From a virus, in IMG/VR virus record IMGVR_UViG_3300005608_000012, positions 1-40,615 of that record: a stretch of DNA of 40,615 nucleotides; one strand, 5' to 3'. A program made the position numbers and the translations under genes. Positions 8,139-14,662 of this stretch are shown one piece after another (the first letter of the stretch is position 1; each line of letters begins with the position of its first letter). Under the pieces are notes generated by a model. That model was given only the letters and a program-made list of their open reading frames with translations, made no database searches and was not told the origin of the DNA.

Positions 8139-8309
8139 TTGTACGAGACAGATGAACTAGGAGAGGTAGTAAGGGATTTTGCTAAAAGGATTGAGTATGT
8201 GTGTGCAATGGAAATGTCAGGTAAGATAACACAAGAAGTCGCATACGAAAGAATAAGAACTGAATGGAAACATCTAAAGAAAACTAGAAAATTTTTGGTG
8301 TCTAAATAG
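8139..8309 (+). CDS. 56-residue protein after regA, unknown function
   Basis: An open frame starting with TTG on the base after the RegA stop, with GGAGG eight bases upstream, giving 56 residues and ending at 8309. The product is a charged helical peptide (an ELGEVVRDFAKRIEYVCAMEM-like first half, then a basic ERIRTEWKHLKKTRK tail). The ribosome binding site and exact abutment argue that it is real. I do not recognise a family. The stop codon overlaps a CTAAATA late-promoter-like motif serving the next gene. Confidence 0.65.
   Translation: MYETDELGEVVRDFAKRIEYVCAMEMSGKITQEVAYERIRTEWKHLKKTRKFLVSK
8302..8308 (+). promoter_or_regulatory. T4-late-promoter-like motif (CTAAATA)
   Basis: CTAAATA in the context TCTAAATAG lies 22 bases before the ATG at 8331 and overlaps the end of the preceding gene. 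It resembles the T4 late promoter core TATAAATA. Identical or near-identical boxes precede other starts in this window (22140, 24248, 25404, 27980, 34832, 35824, and 13426 on the minus strand), which raises confidence that it is functional. Confidence 0.5.
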
Positions 8310-8330
8310 GGTTAGTTACCCTAAATTGTA

Positions 8331-8729
8331 ATGGCAGAAGTAAAAGAGAAACCTAAAGGTCCTATAGGTAAACTTAAAGAAGTTGCAGAAGATAAAGAAG
8401 AGCAACTGATGTACTTAGCGACATTGATAAGAGTGATCGTTCTCGTGTGGTCCGCAGGAATTTTAACTTTGAACTACGTTAAAATACCAGGTTATGATGC
8501 AGGAGAAAAGATCGATCCAACTTTCATAGCTTCGGTTTTCACAGGAACTTTGGCAACTTTTGGTGTCCAGACTGGGGGTAAGAAAAAGAAATCAGGTGAT
8601 GGTAGTGGAGATGCAAACATATCTAAAAAAGATATGGAGTTTCTTATTGCCAAGGCATCAGAGACTGCTCCTGCACAGACTATAAGAATAGAGTCAGCAC
8701 CTATAAAAATTACTCCTGATTCAAAATGA
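8331..8729 (+). CDS. membrane protein, unknown function (holin-like topology)
   Basis: A 132-residue protein with an acidic/lysine-rich N-terminus, a hydrophobic segment at about residues 27-50 (LATLIRVIVLVWSAGILTL) and a second, weaker one at about 65-80 (FIASVFTGTLATFGV). A hydrophilic glycine/lysine-rich C-terminus follows. Two-helix topology with charged ends is seen in some holins, but nothing specific proves this. It opens a run of eight small, mainly membrane-associated genes downstream of a late-like motif, which suggests a late role in virion assembly or lysis. I do not recognise a named family. Confidence 0.7.
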   Translation: MAEVKEKPKGPIGKLKEVAEDKEEQLMYLATLIRVIVLVWSAGILTLNYVKIPGYDAGEKIDPTFIASVFTGTLATFGVQTGGKKKKSGDGSGDANISKKDMEFLIAKASETAPAQTIRIESAPIKITPDSK

Positions 8730-9268
8730 AATGGTTTAGTCTAGGTTTAGGTACGTTATTAGGTGTATCCCATATAGGGATGATTGGTATGATAGCATCT
8801 AGAAAAACATATCCTGTCATACATCCACCTGTTATAACTCCTTATACATCATACGTTGTATCCGCAGATAAAGATGGATACAAGATGAGTTACGTTGGAA
8901 ATGATCCAAAGACAATGTATAAGACAACTAAACTTGATGAGAAAGGTGGTTTCCTAGGATTAGCAAATGAAAAAACAGAGATAGTAGAAGAATATACAAT
9001 GGATGGAGATGTACATATACAAAAATCTCAAGCAAGTCAAGGTGCTTCTACTGTCACAGACAAGAACGTAGCGTGTATAGAAGCGGTTGGTGCTGCAAAA
9101 GGAACTGGAAGACTGGTTGGTACAAGCATTGGTGCTAGTGCTGCTCCTACTCTCAGTAGTATTCCCTTTGTGGGTTGGGTTGCAGCAGGTTGGGTAGCGA
9201 TGTTTGGTGGCGATCAAGGTGCAGAGATTGGTGGTAATATGGCAGAAGACCTAAATAAAAATTGTTAG
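8726..9268 (+). CDS. membrane-anchored protein with Gly-rich C-terminus, unknown function
   Basis: A 180-residue protein starting with an N-terminal hydrophobic anchor or signal segment (about residues 4-24). A hydrophilic middle contains repeated K/T/E strands. The C-terminus, from about 120, is rich in Gly, Ala and Ser (GTGRLVGTSIGASAAPTL, then FVGWVAAGWVAMFGG) and resembles a glycine-zipper membrane segment. Two Cys, near 118 and at the last residue, could pair. The four-base overlap with the upstream gene shows operon membership. No function is recognised. Confidence 0.65.
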   Translation: MKWFSLGLGTLLGVSHIGMIGMIASRKTYPVIHPPVITPYTSYVVSADKDGYKMSYVGNDPKTMYKTTKLDEKGGFLGLANEKTEIVEEYTMDGDVHIQKSQASQGASTVTDKNVACIEAVGAAKGTGRLVGTSIGASAAPTLSSIPFVGWVAAGWVAMFGGDQGAEIGGNMAEDLNKNC

Positions 9269-9277
9269 GATTAAATT

Positions 9278-9487
9278 ATGTTTTCAGTATTAAACGTAGT
9301 AGAAGCGTGGAATGAAATCTCTTGGGCAGATGCAGTTCCTTTTACACTTGTTCTTATAGGTCTTTACTGGGTAAAGGTAAAGATAGATACATCACTTGGA
9401 TCTATTAATAAGAAGCAAGCAAAACAATTAAAGAGAATCATTCGAGAAGCAATCGATGAATCTGAATTAGTAGATAAAATCAAATGA
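9278..9487 (+). CDS. small single-span membrane protein, unknown function
   Basis: A 69-residue protein with one transmembrane helix at about residues 20-33 (VPFTLVLIGLYWVKV) and a basic/acidic helical C-terminus (KKQAKQLKRIIREAIDE). It begins nine bases after the previous stop and overlaps the next gene by four bases. The arrangement of a short N-terminal part, one membrane span and a charged cytoplasmic helix would suit an anchor or accessory protein. No family is recognised. Confidence 0.65.
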   Translation: MFSVLNVVEAWNEISWADAVPFTLVLIGLYWVKVKIDTSLGSINKKQAKQLKRIIREAIDESELVDKIK

Positions 9488-9804
9488 TATTCTGGATTGG
9501 TTTTTTTGTTATGTTCTTCAACGAAGGATTCGTGATGATGCGTCACGTGTCACCGTGGTTTGCAAAACAAAGAGAAAGAGTCATTAACAAATTAGGAAGC
9601 AATGTGTGGTATCGTCTTCACGGTACGTTAGATTACACTTGGATTGGACTTGTAACACTTGGTCTAATAGTAAACTCTAACAGACTACTACACATATCAT
9701 TACTAGCAATTTTTTGGATTGGTTCTTTCGTAGTATTTTATTTACCGAGATGGAAAAGAAAAAGACGTTACTTAAATTTGAAAAACAATTTGGGAAAGGA
9801 GTAG
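9484..9804 (+). CDS. multi-span small membrane protein, unknown function
   Basis: A 106-residue protein with hydrophobic stretches at about residues 1-18 (IFWIGFFVMFFNEGFVMM), 51-63 (WIGLVTLGLIVNS) and 70-88 (ISLLAIFWIGSFVVFYL), and a very basic C-terminus (PRWKRKRRYLNLKNN). The positive-inside pattern suggests a cytoplasmic C-terminus. It overlaps the upstream gene by four bases and the downstream gene by 55 bases. No recognised family. Confidence 0.65.
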   Translation: MIFWIGFFVMFFNEGFVMMRHVSPWFAKQRERVINKLGSNVWYRLHGTLDYTWIGLVTLGLIVNSNRLLHISLLAIFWIGSFVVFYLPRWKRKRRYLNLKNNLGKE

Positions 9805-10073
9805 ATCCTTGGTATGCCAAGATGGAAAGATGGGCAAAGAAACAAAGGTTTCCTATCAATCATCTTTTACTAGGTCTTGTAGCATATCTTAAAGAAGAAT
9901 GGATAGAGCAGAAGATAGAGAACACAATGGAAGACGTGGATAGACAGGCAGAAAAAATTAAAGAAGATTGGGATGCTCAAGAACGTGAACAGTTTGGAGT
10001 GATAAATAGTTCACCTTCAGAAGTGAAGGGTTTAAACAATTTTGAAATTAATTACAATGCAAAAGATCATTAA
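9750..10073 (+). CDS. charged helical protein, unknown function
   Basis: A 107-residue protein starting at ATG 9750 inside the previous gene. An earlier in-frame ATG at 9714 would extend it into that gene's last membrane span and is less likely. The product is Lys/Glu-rich, with one modestly hydrophobic patch (INHLLLGLVAYL) and a long amphipathic helix (EEWIEQKIENTMEDVDRQAEK). The 55-base overlap with the upstream gene is larger than usual for this genome. No function is recognised. Confidence 0.55.
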   Translation: MEKKKTLLKFEKQFGKGVDPWYAKMERWAKKQRFPINHLLLGLVAYLKEEWIEQKIENTMEDVDRQAEKIKEDWDAQEREQFGVINSSPSEVKGLNNFEINYNAKDH

Positions 10074-10278
10074 TGGAATCGCTATTGCAAGTGGTGTTAT
10101 CTCTCTCACCGTTGTTGGTACTGTTGGGTATGTATTCATACGCAAGGATGCGATTATCGAAGACATCAAAGGTAAAGTGATGGAATCAGTTATGCCTTCT
10201 GTAGGTGGTGCAATCCAAAATTCATTACCTGATATAACTGGACCTGTATTACCTACTGGACCTAACTTAGGACTGTAA
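10057..10278 (+). CDS. small signal-anchored protein, unknown function
   Basis: A 73-residue protein from ATG 10057. An in-frame TTG at 10042 is possible, but neither start has a clear Shine-Dalgarno sequence. Residues 4-27 form a hydrophobic anchor (IINGIAIASGVISLTVVGTVG). The remainder ends in a Pro/Gly-rich tail (DITGPVLPTGPN). The stop shares its last base with the start of the next gene. No family is recognised. Confidence 0.55.
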   Translation: MQKIINGIAIASGVISLTVVGTVGYVFIRKDAIIEDIKGKVMESVMPSVGGAIQNSLPDITGPVLPTGPNLGL

Positions 10279-11045
10279 TGGAAGAAGTTCCAAATATTAT
10301 TATTTCGGATCTCTACATACCAAACACCAATAATGTAAATGTACCACCGTGGGTTGGAAAACCCGCGTGGTCTTTTGGTCCTAGCGTTCCTGTAACAGTT
10401 GACATTGGAACTCCTATTGTCAATATTCCAGGTTGCGTTAAAGCACACGAACTCAATAATCAAAAAAATAAAAATCTTACTGAGGATGATCCTGATAAAA
10501 CCCTCACATATTGTGATGCAGGAGTACCTGCTTTTGAGACTATAGATTACAGAGAAGATGAATTAATCTTTCAACAGGAGACCGTGGTTCCAGATATAGC
10601 ACCACCTCCAGAAATAGATACACCAGAAGTAACACCACCAAACATACCTCCTACAGAAAAAGAAATAGAATGTCCTGCACCTAATCAACCTAGAGTTGGT
10701 GATCTAACTCAGAATGGAGAAGAGAGAGTTATAGGTCACGAGATAAAAGAAGGTCAATGTGTAGTATTATACGAGGACACTACAACAATCGAACAATTTT
10801 TACCATCTACAAATCAAGTATCTGTAACAGCATCGATAGCAGTTGTTGCTACAGCATCTGCTGCTGCAACACCATTATTATTGAGAATTATAAAACCTGC
10901 AATAAAAAAACTCACTACGACTATACAAAAGAAGTTCGGTAAAGAACCACCTAAGTTAAGTCGTAATGAGATACAGACTAATAAGTATCGTGAGAAGAAA
11001 GGATTACCTGCCTTCAAACGTCCTAAGAAGAAAAAGAAAAAATGA
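10278..11045 (+). CDS. Pro-rich protein with C-terminal membrane segment, unknown function
   Basis: A 255-residue protein. The N-terminal 60 residues are Pro/Asn/Val-rich and beta-like. Residues about 90-140 are acidic and proline-rich with repeated PPxI elements. Four Cys occur in the central part. A hydrophobic helix (VSVTASIAVVATASAAATPLLLRIIK) lies at about 181-206, followed by a very basic tail ending in six lysines. This layout suggests an extracytoplasmic or virion-facing domain anchored near its C-terminus. It may be a structural or envelope-interacting protein, but I recognise no family. Confidence 0.65.
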   Translation: MEEVPNIIISDLYIPNTNNVNVPPWVGKPAWSFGPSVPVTVDIGTPIVNIPGCVKAHELNNQKNKNLTEDDPDKTLTYCDAGVPAFETIDYREDELIFQQETVVPDIAPPPEIDTPEVTPPNIPPTEKEIECPAPNQPRVGDLTQNGEERVIGHEIKEGQCVVLYEDTTTIEQFLPSTNQVSVTASIAVVATASAAATPLLLRIIKPAIKKLTTTIQKKFGKEPPKLSRNEIQTNKYREKKGLPAFKRPKKKKKK

Positions 11046-11737
11046 TAAAGATATATTATTATCCATTTGAAGGTAATGCAGGTCCTGATGCACTTGATTC
11101 ACCATTAAATGTTGATGGAGTTGGTATAGAACCAGAACGATTTTATAGTAATCAGAGTCCTTCTTTACCCTATCATAAATGTCCTGCTTGGGCACATAAG
11201 GCAAAGAGAGAGTTTACAGCATTCTCACCACGAGATGTTACTTTGAATATAGATTTCGATAACGAGACTATTGACTCACCCAATACTAACATACGTGAGT
11301 ATCTCGAACCTATTCAGAATTGGCAGAAGACTGGTACATTCCAATTACACCTGATGAAGTTTTATATCTGGACAGACACACCAAATGTTTGGGTTGAACA
11401 AAAAGATTGTGGTCTTACTTCTTATCAAAACAATCTCACATTGGTTGGTGGATGGTGGAATCTATCTGATTGGAGTAGACTAGCAACGTTTGCATTTGAC
11501 GTTGTTGATAAGAGTAAACCAGTAGTAATTAAACGTGGTGATCCACTGTTTAGGTTTGCATTTTATAAGGAGGATGATCTTACCAAGACATTTGATATGG
11601 TCAAGTCAACTCCTACACTTGAACAGATTAGGATGTTTGAAAAGAGAGTTAATCTTAAGAACCTCATACCACATCTGTCAGCACAGTTAATGTTTGGTGA
11701 TCGTCCTAAATGTCCTTTTAAGGATTTGTTCCAATAG
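11042..11737 (+). CDS. conserved-looking globular protein, unknown function
   Basis: A 231-residue soluble protein beginning MIKIYYYPFEG, with many aromatic residues (W, Y, F) and motifs such as CPAWAHKAKREFTAFSPRD at about 46-64 and GDPLFRFAFYKED at about 161-173. The composition suggests a compact, possibly enzymatic or structural domain. I do not recognise a function. Its last 20 bases overlap the 3' end of the minus-strand gene at 11718, so the two operons converge with overlapping stop regions and no obvious shared terminator. Confidence 0.65.
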   Translation: MIKIYYYPFEGNAGPDALDSPLNVDGVGIEPERFYSNQSPSLPYHKCPAWAHKAKREFTAFSPRDVTLNIDFDNETIDSPNTNIREYLEPIQNWQKTGTFQLHLMKFYIWTDTPNVWVEQKDCGLTSYQNNLTLVGGWWNLSDWSRLATFAFDVVDKSKPVVIKRGDPLFRFAFYKEDDLTKTFDMVKSTPTLEQIRMFEKRVNLKNLIPHLSAQLMFGDRPKCPFKDLFQ

Positions 11738-12440
11738 ATACATCTTTTAATAATGAAGCATCTGTACTAGGTATTGTATGAGAGTGGTTTGGAAGAACTC
11801 CAGGTGGGTTCACTAGAACCACATCGGCACATACAGCATAGTATGGTGAGTTTTTATGGAACATTATTCCTGCCTTCATCAGTTCACCACAATTTTTCAA
11901 TCTCGCGATCTCAAAGTCTAATCTTTTATTAGCAGTAAGTTGTTCTGAATATGCTATTTGACTTGCTGCTGCTTCTTTACATAATTTTTGTAGTGTCTTG
12001 TCTAATGGTTTAGACCACGTTGCACTAAAACCTATGGACAGTGAATGATTATCTTTCTGACCTGTTCTTACTGGAATTTCATATAACACTTGCCCTGGAT
12101 TATCTGGTGCACCATCTCCTGTGGGATTTCCATTTGCATCTGTAGTACCAGTCAAGTCACGCATATCGTACACTTGATCAAACCACAGATCTTCGTAGGG
12201 ACGTTGTATAGATGTACTCCCTGTAACATATGGTGTGAAGTTTAACGTTGGACCTTGACATTGTATGCCATTTCCATAAGTATTAGTTATATACGGACCC
12301 TGTAAAACCTGTATAGCTTGATTTGTGACACTTCCAGAACTGTTTGCTATTGGCGATGCTGTTGCTGACACACCACCAACTGTCTCTGCACGCATAGGTA
12401 GAGCGTTAGCAGTGAGAACTGTTGCTATTATTGTTGAAAT
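11718..12440 (-). CDS. exported protein of antisense island, unusual start
   Basis: Minus-strand frame of about 240 residues with a signal-peptide-like N-terminus (STIIATVLTANALP, then RAE as a likely cleavage site), a Ser/Thr/Asn-rich part with QCQGPTLNFTPYVTG, and a C-terminal region with KTLQKLCKEAAASQIAYSEQL and four Cys. The frame is open from 12599, but its first 50 residues look like the out-of-frame shadow of the upstream gene. No ATG, GTG or TTG lies between there and 12395, which would cut into the signal peptide. The coordinates given use ATT at 12440-12438, overlapping the upstream stop. Function is unknown; export to the envelope or virion surface is inferred. Confidence 0.6.
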   Translation of the reverse strand: MSTIIATVLTANALPMRAETVGGVSATASPIANSSGSVTNQAIQVLQGPYITNTYGNGIQCQGPTLNFTPYVTGSTSIQRPYEDLWFDQVYDMRDLTGTTDANGNPTGDGAPDNPGQVLYEIPVRTGQKDNHSLSIGFSATWSKPLDKTLQKLCKEAAASQIAYSEQLTANKRLDFEIARLKNCGELMKAGIMFHKNSPYYAVCADVVLVNPPGVLPNHSHTIPSTDASLLKDVSIGTNP

Positions 12441-12871
12441 ATACTTTGCGTATCTGTGACCGAAGTTATGGTTGTTTCTCTTTGTATTACTGTATGATTT
12501 ATTAGACCTGGGGCACGATACGTCTCCGTGAACTGGAACGCTGCTCCTGGAGTTGTTATCGTGTAATTTGGTTTGTTTGCGTGGTCTAAGTCTTGCCATT
12601 GCGAAGTCACTCCATTAATAGTATTAGATGAACCATTCCCTATAGCGGGTGATATGGTTGTTCCATCTTGTGATACATTTGTACCACTGACCGAATATTG
12701 CCAACCCGTCGCGTAATCCATAGAATTTATGGTCTCCGTCACGGTGGAAGTCGTTTCCGTGTGGCTAGTCATCGATCCCTGAGAAAAATTTGGCACCACA
12801 GGCACTGCTATGACTGGGTTTACGCCCATAGTCAACGTTGCAATGCCACATATGTACCATACACGTTTCAT
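12428..12871 (-). CDS. exported beta-rich protein of antisense island, unknown function
   Basis: A 147-residue minus-strand protein with a classic signal peptide (MKRVWYICGIATLTMGVNPVIA). A Thr/Ser-rich body follows, with alternating hydrophobic residues (ETTSTVTETINSMDYATGWQYSV; FQFTETYRAPGLINHTVIQRE). The body resembles its upstream neighbour in style: Ser/Thr-rich, VSGTNVS/VSGNNVT-like patches and an AGESFSFTQS versus GAAFQFTETY element. The two may therefore be distant duplicates. Its stop lies inside the next gene in another frame. No function is recognised. Confidence 0.65.
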   Translation of the reverse strand: MKRVWYICGIATLTMGVNPVIAVPVVPNFSQGSMTSHTETTSTVTETINSMDYATGWQYSVSGTNVSQDGTTISPAIGNGSSNTINGVTSQWQDLDHANKPNYTITTPGAAFQFTETYRAPGLINHTVIQRETTITSVTDTQSIFQQ

Positions 12872-12885
12872 TATTATATAGTTAC

Positions 12886-13395
12886 TTATTGGATGGTTAA
12901 TTCAGTAGTAAATTGTCCTAGGGCACTTGTACCTGCTCCACCTGCTGTTACTGTAACTGTACCAGAAGAATCAATGGTACCTGCTAAAGTATCTTTTGTT
13001 CCTGCTGCTGTGGATGTCTGATCACCGAACGCTGATACAGCACCTGTGGTCAACGTTGTTGATATGGCATCACCTTGATTCCAAGATTGAGTAAAACTGA
13101 AACTTTCACCTGCTGTTGCCTGAACTGCACCGATAGAAGGTATTGCTCCGACCCCTGTGGAAGCAGTGATTGTCATAGCACCTATGGTGTTGTATGATGA
13201 ACCACTTGAATCTGTACCAGTTGTTGTAACGTTGTTACCTGATACACTGTAAACGTTTGGAGTACGACTTACTTGAGTCGCTGCTGCATTCACATTTAAC
13301 TGGATACTAGATTGAATCTTATGTGTTAAATCTGCCCTCGCTGATAGAGGTGCACCCAATATTCCCATAACAATAACGAAAGCGAGTTTCTTCAT
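12886..13395 (-). CDS. exported Ser/Thr/Gly-rich beta protein of antisense island
   Basis: A 169-residue minus-strand protein starting MKKLAFVIVMGILGAPLSARA, a textbook signal peptide with likely cleavage after ARA. The mature part is low in charge and rich in T, S, G and A (NVTTTGTDSSGSSYN; STLTT-type strands), as in beta-helical or beta-sandwich surface proteins. It is the first gene of the three-gene minus-strand unit; a CTAAATA late-like motif lies about 30 bases upstream. No enzymatic motif is visible. It could be a virion decoration, an envelope protein or a secreted protein. Confidence 0.65.
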   Translation of the reverse strand: MKKLAFVIVMGILGAPLSARADLTHKIQSSIQLNVNAAATQVSRTPNVYSVSGNNVTTTGTDSSGSSYNTIGAMTITASTGVGAIPSIGAVQATAGESFSFTQSWNQGDAISTTLTTGAVSAFGDQTSTAAGTKDTLAGTIDSSGTVTVTAGGAGTSALGQFTTELTIQ

Positions 13396-13425
13396 TGTCT
13401 TTAAATTTAGAGACTATACTGGCTC

Positions 13426-13432
13426 TATTTAG
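13426..13432 (-). promoter_or_regulatory. T4-late-promoter-like motif, minus strand
   Basis: Read on the minus strand the sequence is TCTAAATAG, the same nine-base string found before 8331 and, in the form TCTAAATAG, at 22139-22147. It lies about 30 bases upstream of the ATG at 13395 and would drive the three-gene antisense island late in infection. The rest of the divergent gap (13396-13566) holds no convincing gene. Confidence 0.45.
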
Positions 13433-13566
13433 ACAAATAAATGCTTTCGCGACACCCGTATATTTACTTATGGTTATCCCCCTAGTCATAGCAATACATA
13501 TAGTGTTAAATAGTATTGTCGCCTTACAGGGACACTATTCACACTCGCTTAAAAAGGAGAACTATT

Positions 13567-14010
13567 ATGGGTACGCTATCTAGGTACACAGCAAATGACC
13601 TTGACTTTCTAATGGATGCTATAGAGAAAACAAGCATCGGATTAGGACCAACTCTCAAGAGATTGGATGTCACAAACGGATCTAACAGATCCTATCCACC
13701 ATATAACATCATCAAAAACTCAGAAGAAAACTGGGAGATTGAGATGGCACTTGCAGGATGGGATAAAGATGACATAGAAGTATCTACAGAACAAAACGTT
13801 CTAACTATTGCATCTAAAAAAACTAAAGAAGATGAAGAACCACGCACACACGTGCACCGTGGACTCGCATCTAGGGAATTTACTCAGACTTTTAACCTTG
13901 CTGATGATGTAGAGATTGGAGAAGTTCAATACAAGAACGGTCTGCTATCAATAAATTTGAACAAGATTGTACCAGAACATCAGAAGAGAAAAGTTTTTGA
14001 TATATCCTAA
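13567..14010 (+). CDS. hsp20: Hsp20 small heat shock protein
   Basis: A 147-residue alpha-crystallin-type chaperone, a known cyanomyovirus core gene. The domain spans about residues 38-135: SYPPYNIIKNSEENWEIEMALAGWDKDDIEVS, NVLTIASKKTKED, and the closing GxLxI strand in YKNGLLSINLNKIVPE. Small heat shock proteins hold unfolding proteins and could protect virion assembly or thylakoid components. ATG 13567 is chosen because AAAAAGGAG lies just upstream; the longer in-frame start at 13516 lacks this. Confidence 0.92.
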   Translation: MGTLSRYTANDLDFLMDAIEKTSIGLGPTLKRLDVTNGSNRSYPPYNIIKNSEENWEIEMALAGWDKDDIEVSTEQNVLTIASKKTKEDEEPRTHVHRGLASREFTQTFNLADDVEIGEVQYKNGLLSINLNKIVPEHQKRKVFDIS

Positions 14011-14021
14011 ATTAAAAACAC

Positions 14022-14050
14022 TTGACAATCTTAATGTATTAAGATATACT
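14022..14050 (+). promoter_or_regulatory. strong sigma70 promoter
   Basis: TTGACA at 14022-14027 and TATACT at 14045-14050 are separated by exactly 17 bases. This is a near-consensus promoter that host RNA polymerase should recognise, so the downstream RNA and the gene at 14167 are probably early. Initiation is expected near 14057. Confidence 0.85.
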
Positions 14051-14056
14051 ATATAA

Positions 14057-14142
14057 TTATACAAAGGGATCGAAAGATCGTGCCCCTGCGTAGATTCAAA
14101 AGACACCTTAGTCGAGGTAGTCTAACATCCGCAGGGTTTTTT
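14057..14142 (+). ncRNA. promoter-driven structured RNA ending in a terminator; shares a sequence block with the psbA leader
   Basis: Three elements follow the promoter. A GATC-GAAA-GATC hairpin with a GNRA loop lies at 14068-14079. A seven-base outer stem CCCTGCG/CGCAGGG (14084-14090 with 14130-14136) encloses an inner hairpin, AGAC-ACCT paired with AGGT-GTCT at 14101-14123. A run of six T (14137-14142) follows at once, so the stem can act as an intrinsic terminator. The blocks CGAAAG, ATCGT, CCCTG and GTA (14071-14092) recur in the same order and near-identical spacing in the psbA leader. It could be a small RNA or an attenuator/riboswitch-like leader for the gene at 14167. Confidence 0.65.
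14084..14142 (+). terminator. terminator or attenuator stem within the leader RNA
   Basis: CCCTGCG (14084-14090) and CGCAGGG (14130-14136) pair perfectly and are followed by TTTTTT. Because the next gene starts at 14167 and no second promoter is evident, termination here would have to be partial or regulated for that gene to be expressed. Confidence 0.6.
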
Positions 14143-14166
14143 CTTGCGAGATACTATAAAACAAAA

Positions 14167-14538
14167 ATGATCAAAAAAACAATCGCAGCACTTGCTGCAA
14201 CTCCTCTTCTATTCTCTGGTGCTGCGTTTGCAGGTCCTTACGTTAATGTAGAAGCAAGTGGTTCATATCCAGATGGAGCATATTCATCAGGAACTTGGGA
14301 ATTCCAACTTGGATACGAAGGTACAACACCTAATGGTATTGACTGGTATGTATCAGGTGGTCCTACAGTTACTCATACAGAGACTGCTGACGAGTTCGGT
14401 GACACTGAACTAATCGGTTACATCGGTGGTGGTAAGACACTTACTGATAGTGTAGGAGTTTATGGTGAGTTATCCGCAGCAACTAATGTTGATGACGTAG
14501 ACTGGGCAGGGAAAGCAGGACTTAAGTACACTTTCTAA
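14167..14538 (+). CDS. small outer-membrane beta-barrel-like protein
   Basis: A 123-residue protein with a clear signal peptide (MIKKTIAALAATPLLFSGAAFA, cleavage after AFA). The mature part of about 100 residues has alternating polar/hydrophobic strands (GTWEFQLGYEG, DWYVSGGPTVTHT, ELIGYIGGGKTL, VGVYGELSAAT) and ends KAGLKYTF. A terminal Phe preceded by alternating aromatic residues is the beta-barrel assembly signal of outer-membrane proteins. The number of strands is small for a porin, so it may be a small or oligomeric barrel. Expression from the strong promoter at 14022 suggests an early role, perhaps altering the host surface. Confidence 0.6.
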   Translation: MIKKTIAALAATPLLFSGAAFAGPYVNVEASGSYPDGAYSSGTWEFQLGYEGTTPNGIDWYVSGGPTVTHTETADEFGDTELIGYIGGGKTLTDSVGVYGELSAATNVDDVDWAGKAGLKYTF

Positions 14539-14562
14539 ACCTTTATACATAATACACAACTG

Positions 14563-14592
14563 AAGAGACCCACCCATCGGGTCTCTTTTTTA
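14563..14592 (+). terminator. intrinsic terminator
   Basis: AAGAGACCC (14563-14571) pairs with GGGTCTCTT (14579-14587) over nine base pairs, with a seven-base loop, followed by a T-run. It ends the promoter-driven transcript carrying the outer-membrane-like gene. Confidence 0.85.
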
Positions 14593-14662
14593 TTCAACTA
14601 AATTTATGAACTACTATGTGAACTGCACACCTCGGCATATTAAAGAGAAGGAGAATGTCAAT

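Noticed and set aside
8307-8323. TAGGGT/ACCCTA hairpin as a terminator after the regA group
   Set aside because: Only six base pairs and no T-run follows, so termination is doubtful.
12428-12599. Programmed -1 frameshift joining the two antisense frames
   Set aside because: No slippery heptamer of the X-XXY-YYZ kind is visible in the overlap, and both frames have their own signal-peptide-like N-terminus, so two proteins are more likely.
13395-13583. A 62-codon plus-strand frame with a hydrophobic middle between the antisense island and hsp20
   Set aside because: It starts with TTG without a ribosome binding site, begins on the first base of the divergent gene and runs into hsp20. The hydrophobic stretch could be chance in AT-rich DNA. 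I left the gap as regulatory.
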